DNA of 64,000 nucleotides. It comes from Porodaedalea pini (lineage: Eukaryota; Basidiomycota; Agaricomycetes; Hymenochaetales; Hymenochaetaceae). This document shows, piece by piece, positions 55,995 to 64,000 of the stretch. The stretch spans positions 62,001 through 126,000 of the forward strand of contig NBAY01000014.1 of the NCBI GenBank assembly GCA_002794775.1, written 5' to 3'. Made by a program: the position numbers and the translations under genes. Numbering within the stretch: position 1 is the stretch's first letter; every line of letters starts with the position of its first letter. The notes below the pieces were generated by a model. It saw nothing but the letters and a program-made list of their open reading frames with translations. It made no database searches and was not told the origin of the DNA.

Positions 55995-58900
55995 CAAAGG
56001 AGGACAAGGATTTTTGATAGTCAATGAATCGGTATCAAATCGACAAGACAAACTAGAAATGCAACCATGTTATACCATGGATACCCTGGAGTCAAATGCA
56101 GTACATATTTCTTTTGACAGGCAGTCTATTGAAATCACCGTCATGGAAAAGGGAGGCATGAAAACAAAACAAAAAATGGAAAACAACAAAACCTGAATGA
56201 ACGATGCAACAGGACTATTCTCTATTAATCACCCTTATGATAATGAATCTCTAATTCCTCAAACAAGTCAAACTCGCTGAATGACTCAGCCTTCCTACAA
56301 ATACAAGAAGGTCACCGATTGTATAAAGTCAGTTCCAACCACACTCCCCAAAGAATACCGAATCACCAGAATGCTGCACCCCGATCCTCTGAAAGACCTT
56401 CCCGAACTACTGACCCATCCGCCACCATTCTCACCTGGGAAGTGACTCACACAGGAATGATATGATGAAATGAACATAGACCCAGCCAGGTTCCTACTCC
56501 CTGAAGAAAAGGACCTTGCATGGTGGGTTATTCAGACACAGGAAATGGCATTCCCTTGGGACAAAATGGAGAAAGGTGCACTCGACTATGACTACTTTGC
56601 CCCAGTTCTTATCCCAATGATCAAACATATTCCATGGGTCCTGAAGAATATTCCCATCCCACTGGGGATATTTGACAGGGTTGTTGCAATCATCAAAGAC
56701 AAAATCATGTCCAGTGTTTACAAACCATCAAACTCATCGTACCAATCCAGGTGGTTCTGCGTACTAAAGAAGGATGGAAAGTCACTGAGAATAGTCCACG
56801 ATCTTCAACCTCTAAATGCAGTCACAATACGAGATCCATTGGTACCATATCCAACAGAACACATTGCCAAATCTTTCAGAGGGCGGTCCTGCTATACAAC
56901 CTTGGACTTATTCGTGGCATTCGACCAAAGGAAACTTGCCATACAAAGTAGGGACATAACAACATTCCAGACGCCACTAGGAGCATTCTGACTCACATTG
57001 ATTCCCATGGGGTATACAAACTCCCAGCAAATCATGCACACCGATGTCACATTCATCCTGAAGGATGAAATCCCAGACATGGTGTTCCCATACATTGATG
57101 ATGTACCCATAAAAGGGCTGGCCTCACAATACGAGCTACAGGACGGATCATACAAGACCATCCCAGAAAATTCAGGAATCCGCCAATTCATATGGGAACA
57201 CCTAAATGATGTCAACTGAGTCCTCCAAAGATTCAAAGTAGTTGGAGCGACTCTGTCTGGGAAAAAGTTGGTACTCACTGCACCCAAAGCTGTGATAGTC
57301 GGCCATACATGCAACTACTCAGGACGAGTCCCAGACAAAGCACGAGTCCAAAAAGTCATCAACTGGCCCCCTTGTGAAGACATTACCAATGTTTGATCAT
57401 TCCTTGGGACTGCAGGAGTTCTTAGGCATTTTATCAACGACTTTGCTCAGCTAGCATATGATCTGAACTGACTCACCGGAAAAGATGTCCCCTTCTCATT
57501 CGGAAAACTCAAACAGCGATTGATGGACCAACTCAAGAAGGCAGTCACTGAGTCTGGAGCCATCAGGCCAATCGACTACAAATGTGGGAGACTGGTCCAC
57601 CTTTGCGTAGATTTGTCAATTTGAGGATACGGAGTGATTCTCCTACAGATCAGAGAAAATGGAGAATGATTCCCAGCCCATTTTATGTCTGCAACATGGA
57701 ACAAGAGGGAACAGAACTACTCACAGCCAAAAGTAGAACTATTCGGCCTCATGAGGGCTCTCCATGACGCATGAATCTATCTAATAGGACTGGACCACTT
57801 CTACATTGAAGTCGACGCGAAGTACATTAAAGGCATGATCAACAACCCAGATATCCAGCCAAATGCGACAATCAACCGGTGGATCACTGGAATCTTATTG
57901 TTCCACTTCACAATTATCCATGTACCAGGCACTCGGCATACAGGCCCAGACGGACTCAGTCGACGAAAGCGAGCAGACACCGACCCTCCAGATGACGAAA
58001 ACTACAAGGAATGGATCAATAACCAGTATGCTTTCATATTCATAGCATACACTGAAGACATTCCTCCCACTGCTGACCCTCCCACCATTCCCCAGACAAC
58101 TGCAGCAGAATCGGCCGATCAAGAGTTGATAAAAATCAAGGAGTTTCTAAGCAACCCAAAGAAACCAGAAGACATGACAGACAATGAATTTAAACACTTC
58201 ATAACAAAGGCAACTCGGTTCTTCATTGCAGATGGACAACTCTGGAGGAAATGATACTCGGGACCACACCAACTCGTACTCGCATGAGATCACCAACTCT
58301 CAGTCATGCAGTCAGCACACAATGACCTGGGACACAAAGGATTCTTTTCAGTACAACTACAAATCCATGATTGATTTTGGTGGCCCATGATGAGTTCTGA
58401 CATACATTGGTTCCTGAAGATGTGTCACTTGTGCCAGACTCGGCAATTCACTCATGTACGAATCCCACCGAATGTTCCAACACCAGTGCCACTATTCACC
58501 AGGGTACACATAGATGTGATGCTCATGCCCAAATCAGGAGGGTTCAGGTATATCATCTAGGCAAGAGACTCGCTCACAGGCTACCCGGAGTTCTGACTCT
58601 TGTGCACCGACAACTCAAGATTGATCGCCAACTTCATATTTCAAGACATCATATGTCGATGGGGTTACATTCATGAGATCGTATCAGACAATGGTCCATC
58701 ATTCGACGGTGAAGTAATCAGGATGTTGGCAAGATACGGAGTCCACAATATCTGAATATCCCCTTATAACTCAAGAGCAAATGGAATTGTAGAGCAGCGC
58801 CACAGGGACCTTCAGGAAACACTGATGAAACTTGCTGGGAACAATGAAGCTCGATGGTCACAACACGCATACCATGCCATATGGGTGGAGAGGATCACAA

Positions 58901-59529
58901 TTCAGAAAGCAATGGGATATTTGCCATACTACATGGTCCATGGAGTCCAGCTGATCCTTCCATTCGACCTGGCCGAACAAACATACATGTCGCCGGTATA
59001 CTCGTCCAAGGTATCACAAGCAGAACTACTCGCTGCATGGGCAAGGGCACTCCAGCGTCAACCAGAAGACTTGAAATGAGTACACTCGGCAGTCATGCAT
59101 GCTCACTTCAAATCAATCCAGCAATTCAAAAAACACTACCAAAACACGATCCGAGACTATGACTTTGGCCCTGGAGCCCTGGTTCTGGTTCAAAACTCAC
59201 GATTTGACACAGAACTAAGCTGGAAAGCCAAACCTAAATACCTTGGACCTATGGTAGTTATTTGCTGAACAACTGGAGGATCATACATACTCGCAGAACT
59301 CACAGGTGCAGTCTTGGCACTATGATATGCAGCATTCAGAGTCATCTTGTACCACCCCTGAGCAAACATATCGACCCCAGTCACCCAGATAGTGGAGCAA
59401 ACCGACTCAGAACTCAATGATCTAGCCAACAAACATTCAAAAATTGAAGGGGAGGAGCTCGGTGCCGAGGATCGGCCACAACCAACAGAAATCCTCAACA
59501 CCGACTCTGGAACTGAATCCAAATCATGA
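55995..59529 (+). pseudogene. pol: pol: RT, RNase H, integrase (A-3)
   Basis: In the -1 frame relative to gag. RT has YIDD at 57091-57102. RNase H lies about 57580-57960. Integrase is at about 58300-59080 with HNDLGHKG, CHLCQ, HID, SDNG and VEQRH. The acidic tail ends at TGA 59527-59529. TGA stops interrupt RT and integrase at sites where another copy has Arg, for example after PLGAF in RT and before FWWP in integrase. Confidence 0.85.
56007..56017 (+). promoter_or_regulatory. Candidate -1 frameshift site (A-3)
   Basis: GGATTTTTGA: gag reads GAT TTT TGA and pol reads TTT TTG ATA. The five-T run is at 56011-56015. Confidence 0.5.
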
Positions 59530-59742
59530 TACCCCTTATTCTCCTTGATATTCGTACTCATTCCATTTCATTTCACACACTAAACCCCTACTCTCAAACT
59601 TGGAAACCACAAGATCCACAGAAACAGTACTTTACTGAGCCTTGAACAAAGCCGAGTCTTAATCTCTCATCATAAAGCACAGTGTAATGTGGTACCAACC
59701 ATAAACTAAATTCCTTTTAATAAATAACAACTAAACTATTTT

Positions 59743-60449
59743 CTACTTCCTCCCTTTTCCTTTTCCCTTCCTCTTCTTCTCCTTTTCTTCCTTCTCCTCC
59801 TGTTCCTGAATGGTCTGATAGTTAATGAAAGATTCCTTGTCAAGGAAGGGCATAGGCGGCATCCAATCCTCAACCTCCTTGTATTCACTGAGACAACACA
59901 TGAGCTCCTCGACACGAGCCTCATACACCTCAAGACAACGATGGATGGCAGCCTGACACTCACGAATCAACACGCAAGACTCAGTGATGTTCCTAGCCAA
60001 CGCCCCGACCAGGACGTCAACGGAAGCCACATCTGAGTAGTCAGGCATGTCACTGAACTGCCAGACTGTGCCACCAATACTGATTGGGTCCACCATGGAG
60101 AGCACGAGAGGAGCGAGCTGGGTACCACCACACTGCCTATGGAACCTCTTGAAGACGCAGCGCGCCTTGTTCCACGAGCAGCGAGTGCACTGCCGACTCT
60201 TGGGGACACCATCACATGACGTGCCTGTGACAATGCAAGTGTCGCAGGCAAGGGCAAACTGAACAGTCCGCCCTAGGTGTACCCCACCTCTGAGCAAATC
60301 TGGGTCCAGGCCATCAGAGATGGCCTCTTTGGGCTTCGTGTCCCTTGCAGAAGATGCACCCGCAGTGTACGGAACCTTGGACGGACCAGGACGGGAAGGG
60401 CCTTTGTCACCACTGGATTCAACCAAAACTGGCTTTTGCTTTGTCCCAG
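59743..60449 (-). pseudogene. Antisense Zn2Cys6-like gene of family A, exon 4 fragment (A-3)
   Basis: Exon 4 of the gene, open over its whole remaining length, from the A-4 insertion at 60450 to the stop at 59743. The six cysteines at 60157-60246 keep the 2-6-8-2-6 spacing, and the basic tail is present. Exons 1-3 are cut off. On the element it is antisense to pol, as in A-1 and A-2. Confidence 0.75.
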
Positions 60450-61287
60450 TGTAGGGGTGCAGACTCTTCTAATCTGAAGGGTGATTCGGGCTACAGCTTG
60501 TGATCGACCCAAGGGGGACTGTGGTGACTCAGTATACCAAGAGGGACAACCTAAGTAGAGCGAGGTTCAAGATATGAAGACTCGGTGATACGGATACCTG
60601 CGGGATTCTGGTTGGACCAAGACTCGGGCGGGTAGAATCGGCACTTATGGCAGCGGCCAAGGATGTTCGGTGATTGGGTGGCAGAGTTCTGAGAGTCAGT
60701 GACAGAGTCGATGTATACTGTTTTCAGAATGAGAGTCGGGCAAGTAGTGCGTAGTAATGCATGTAGTAGATTGTGGTCTGGAGGTGGAGAAGGAACTGTC
60801 TGTCTCTGTACTGTTTCCTATCTCCCTCTCTCTGTCTCTCCCTGTCTGTACAAACTACTGCAAATTTATACTAAACTGAAGCAGAGAAAGCAGTGCAAGA
60901 CTCGGCTGAGTCTGTGTGAATGGATGTGAAAGTGAGTCAGTGATCGGTCTGCGCACATCACACAGCCGATCATTGTGGAGTGATGTTGGAGTCCCCAACC
61001 TGCTCTTTTCGTCTCCCACCACTGCACACCCATATCCCACATCCTTGTCCTACTCACCTAATTCCTTCCACCTGTCCCAATGAGAGTCAGTCATCCATGT
61101 GCTGATCGAGTTCGTGCAACATCCCTCCATCTGATTGTGTCCATACCAAGAATTATAATGAAGAGTCAGCTGCCAATTATGAATGAATAAATGGTAAAGT
61201 TTGGTGGCCGGTAAAGGGATTCAAAGGAGTAGTGTAAGTGAGGGGAGAAAGACTCGGCCGGTGCGTAGGTGATGGTTAATTGCTACA
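60450..61287 (-). repeat. 3' LTR of A-4 (838 bp)
   Basis: TGTAGGGGTGCAG to GGTTAATTGCTACA on the plus strand. The sequence right of it (TCTCCCGGGGGGCCAG) matches that right of the A-1 3' LTR. Confidence 0.9.
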
Positions 61288-61392
61288 TCTCCCGGGGGGC
61301 CAGAAAAAAGGTGTTTGTGGTGTACATGAGAAGTGGTTGAATTGGAAATTAAAGAATGTGTAATGGGCAAGGTTCGGTGCATTCTGTGGTTT

Positions 61393-61944
61393 TTAATGGT
61401 GTGAAGAAGAAGAAGAAGAGGTTGATGGTTCACTGATCAATGCTGAAATCGCACCCTGGAGTTTCGTGATGTGCGCTATTTGCTGCGTGACCATGTCACA
61501 GAGGTTCTCGAGTTGGACTGATGGGGCTGGGTGGTGTATGCTCATCTGGAGGTCCGGGTGCCATGGGATAATTGCGATCTGGATCAGGTCGTGTGTCACT
61601 GCCAAACGTAGACACTGATTCACTGGCAGCTCCAGGCCTTGATAATTGACATATTTTGTGTAATTGTTGATCAAGGTCAGTCGGGGTCAGAACTGGACGT
61701 TGATCACCATGTACAGGCGCAGGAAGAACTCGTGCACCTTCATGCCAGGCTCGGCGATCGAGTGCCAGAAGCGCTGGTGAGATCCGGAGTGGCGTAGGAT
61801 GTCCTTGAGGGTGGCCTGATGCGAGTGATGGCATGCGACAGCGAGAGTGAATGGTATCAACCAGTTGTGAACCCTGCGTATGTCGTCCAGGCATAGGATT
61901 TGGTTGTCATAGAAAGACTCAGCGCTGGTTCAGTCTGAATGCAT
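61393..61944 (-). pseudogene. 184-codon accessory gene, A-4 copy
   Basis: Same gene as 2429-2980. ATG at 61944; a TGA at codon 5 (A-1 has CAA) and one near 61685. The remainder is open and ends in the same Ser-run and His-His. A-1 and A-4 differ at scattered positions, mainly transitions, but the length is conserved. Function unknown. Confidence 0.6.
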
Positions 61945-62240
61945 GGTCGGTGAAGGGGGTAGAAGTGAAGAAGAACAAAGTTGAATTATTTGAGAGGGGG
62001 ATATTGTAGGGCGGGTGATTCTAAATGAACGAAAAGGAGGGGGTATTTTATAGAGACTCAGGGTTATTAATTAGAGTGATGTTCAGTGTAAGAGAGAAAA
62101 AATTTTTGGGTGGAGAGAAAGTAAAATAGAGAGGGTCGGTGTCTGTTGTCAAACAAAAACGGGGTTCTTTGTTATCAAAGGAATGGAGGGGTACTCTATT
62201 TTGCCTAATGTAACATGAGGCGTTTGAGTCAGGGGGGGTT

Positions 62241-62610
62241 TCAAGAGAAATGCACCGGGTGTTCGGCTTTAGCCTCCCCATCCATCATAGCTGATGCTTC
62301 CTGTGTGATCCTTCCATACTCAGCTGTGAACGTCGCATTGAAGTTGTTCCACAATGCGATCAAGTTCATGCGCTCGCCCAGGTTGATCAGTACAATGTGG
62401 TGCTTGTTGAGTTGACTAACTAACTGTGAGAGTAGTTTGTGGGCTTTGATGGCTTGTTCCTGAGCAGTTTCGGTGAGGCGGGCCATCGAGATCACTGTTT
62501 CCTGAAGGGCCAACTGTTGTGCTTCACGTGCTGTACACTCCTGCTCAGCGTCTTCAAGCATCGCTGCAAAGTCGGCCTGCTCAGCTTCTGCAGAAATCAG
62601 CAATTCCCGG
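62241..62610 (-). pseudogene. 319-codon gene, carboxy-terminal part (A-4)
   Basis: Coiled-coil half of the gene, open up to the solo C LTR at 62611. It joins the amino-terminal half at 63544 in frame (LYKAW / ELLISAEAEQ) when the LTR and one 4-bp flank are dropped. Compare the intact ORF at 3270-4229. Confidence 0.75.
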
Positions 62611-63543
62611 TGTAGATCCTGACTTAGGGGTGTCTGGGATCAACGGTCCTTTTGGGGACGTGATCGCGTTGCTCTGGGAGGTTAGGGGTAGACTGCGGTG
62701 AGATCACTCGACATACCGGTACGCATCGGTACGCTTCGGTACGTGCCGGTACGTGTCGATATCGAGAACAAAGGTCGGGAACTCCTGTCACGTCTGTGGT
62801 TTGACCGGTACGGAGTCGGTACGCGTGGGTTATCAACACCGGTACGATGTGATCACGACGAGCGGTGAGGTTCGAGTTACGAAGTATGAGACGAGAGACG
62901 GTTTCGAAAGACGAGGTGCTAAGACGAAGACGGAACGACTACAAGATTACGAGAACAAAGACGGATCGCACTCAAGTTACCCTATCTGAGGGAGACTCTG
63001 TGGTAGAACTGACTTGTCCTCTACCTATGACATGGGGTGCCTATTTATACTAAGTCCAAAGATCTATCTACAGTTAATAATTTCCATATGGGCATACTGT
63101 GCATATCAGTCGAAACATAGAGGAGTCGAAAGGAAAAGTCATAGGTCATAGAGGTGCGCATAGAGTGCATAGAAATCAGAAGAACATAGGAAAAACATAA
63201 ATCATAATGAGGAAAACGTCCGCTTCACGTCCGATCACACCGGTGCTCCACCGGAACTCAGATCTTCCAATCGGTACGTGGCTCCCGTCGTCAGACAGCA
63301 GTCCAGTACGCGTCTTGGCTGTATGCTCCATGTGACCGCATCCCTAATCGTCGAGATAAGATCTCTGGTACGTTCCGGTATGCTTTCGGAGGTGTCGGAA
63401 CGTACTGATGACGCGATCACGAGGTTCTGATTCGAGACCGGACCGATCGGGTTGAGTCCGGTACTGATCGGTACGCGTCGGAACCAGTTCTTGAATGCTT
63501 CTGGAGTGATCGGTGGTGATGGGACGATCGGCACGGCTCTACA
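62611..63543 (-). repeat. Solo LTR, family C (933 bp)
   Basis: Inverted C LTR, TGTAGATCCTGAC to CGGCTCTACA. Flanks CCGG (62607-62610) and CCAG (63544-63547) are a 4-bp duplication with one transition. The uninterrupted target is at 3636-3639 in A-1 (CCAG). Confidence 0.93.
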
Positions 63544-64000
63544 CCAGGCCTTGTACAGTTGGCTGAGGTATGCCAGTTGGACGTAGGACACCGTTGCTGC
63601 GGCGTTGAACCGAGAGAGAGTCAGGGCTGATTTGTAGGAGGTTGCCTTCCTGCTTGCGATCTGTCTGAACACCGTGCGGTATACTTCTTCATACACGAGT
63701 TGTGTGAGCCCCTCGCAATTGGGGCTGGCTATGGCAACTGTGGTGCAGAATTGAGACCACGAACCTCCAGCGAGTGCGGGTGACTGCGAGAGTTGCTCTT
63801 GTATTTCGGGTGTGCAGAACGTATAGGCCATGTATATCAGAGTTGGGTCTGTGGGCATGAGCTTATTGACTGCGAACAGTAGTTCCGCCGTGAACTTGGC
63901 AAATGAGGTCATTGCCGGGTCAAACACGACTATCTGCGAGACCCCTGTCAGGCAAGGGTTGGCCAGTGCAAGGTCACCGGGTGTCGGGTTGGGCATGCAG
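63544..64000 (-). pseudogene. 319-codon gene, amino-terminal part (A-4), cut by window end
   Basis: Open reading frame from the solo C LTR to the end of the window. It includes YTFCTPEIQEQLSQSPALAGG and MPNPTPGDLALANP segments shared with A-1 and A-2. The start codon is outside the window. Confidence 0.75.

Larger units (their letters stand above)
52452..56017 (+). pseudogene. gag: gag-protease polyprotein (A-3)
   Basis: Amino-terminal Pro/Gly/Arg-rich segment (52452-52683), linker with many TGA stops, capsid-like domain 53677-54126 (open), zinc-knuckle region at 54574-54795 with the same two-base deletion as A-2, linker 55037-55594, and protease with intact DTGAS at 55643-55657. TGA 56015-56017 ends the frame at the T-run. 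Most stops are TGA where a sister copy reads CGA or CAA. Confidence 0.82.
51641..60449 (+). mobile_element. Family A element A-3, 3' end missing
   Basis: Plus-strand copy inserted in the RT of D-3. It holds the 5' LTR, primer-binding site, gag-protease, pol, and the zinc-cluster gene on the opposite strand. It is cut at 60449 inside exon 4 of that gene by the A-4 LTR; the rest is outside the window. Confidence 0.88.
60450..64000 (-). mobile_element. Family A element A-4, 3' part
   Basis: Minus-strand copy inserted in the zinc-cluster exon of A-3. It shows the 3' LTR, the 184-codon gene and the 319-codon gene, the latter split by a solo C LTR. It runs off the window at 64000. Confidence 0.85.

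Noticed and set aside
1..64000. Neurospora-type RIP as cause of the decay
   Set aside because: Changes are at CpG on both strands; CpA to TpA is not the dominant pattern in the copies compared.
1..64000. CRISPR array, tRNA or rRNA genes
   Set aside because: No regularly spaced short repeats and no recognisable tRNA or rRNA sequence were seen on either strand.

Overview
This window is a dense nest of Ty3/Gypsy-type LTR retrotransposons from what looks like a basidiomycete (probably agaricomycete) nuclear genome. The only recognisable host gene is a broken piece of the TFIIH helicase XPB/Ssl2 (46703-47419). Its 46-52 bp GT-AG introns, one with a CTAAC branch site, fit a basidiomycete; the genus cannot be told from the sequence. 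No rRNA, tRNA, CRISPR array or bacterial gene was seen.

Four element families can be separated by their LTRs. Family A has LTRs of 811-863 bp (plus strand TGTAGGG..GCTACA when inverted), present as copies A-0 (1-1464 and 16133-18341), A-1 (1465-16132, complete), A-2 (35384-46702), A-3 (51641-60449) and A-4 (60450-64000). Family B is seen only as solo LTRs of 920-998 bp (4334-5253, 30231-31227, 33124-34111, 49305-50302). Family C has 934-bp LTRs: C-1 (25839-35383) and a solo LTR (62611-63543). Family D has 427-466 bp LTRs and is a chromodomain-bearing chromovirus: D-1 (18342-19313 and 25667-25838), D-2 (19314-25666, complete) and D-3 (47420-51640).

Nesting: A-1 and D-1 sit in A-0; D-2 sits in D-1; solo B LTRs sit in A-1, C-1 (twice) and D-3; D-3 and A-2 flank and cut XPB; A-3 sits in D-3; A-4 sits in A-3; a solo C LTR sits in A-4. 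Several insertions can be proven because a second, uninterrupted copy of the target is in the same window, and removing one 4-bp (A, B, C) or 5-bp (D) target duplication restores the reading frame.

Family A has a gag-protease ORF, then an RT-RNase H-integrase ORF in the -1 frame, joined at a conserved T-run. Between integrase and the 3' LTR it carries about 6 kb of extra genes: an antisense four-exon gene whose last exon has the cysteine spacing of a fungal Zn2Cys6 binuclear cluster, and two sense-strand genes (319 and about 184 codons) of unknown function. Family C independently shows the same plan: an antisense gene with a Zn2Cys6-like cluster between integrase and the 3' LTR. This 'antisense zinc-cluster gene inside an LTR element' is the most interesting system in the window. 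Family D has the hallmarks of Tf1-like self-priming.

The elements are old and decayed. Nearly all differences between copies are transitions at CpG sites, and most in-frame stops are TGA where a sister copy has CGA or CAA, pointing to methylation-driven deamination. Superimposed on this decay are two tracts with no visible difference (856 bp direct, 1372 bp inverted), which suggest recent gene conversion or an assembly artefact.
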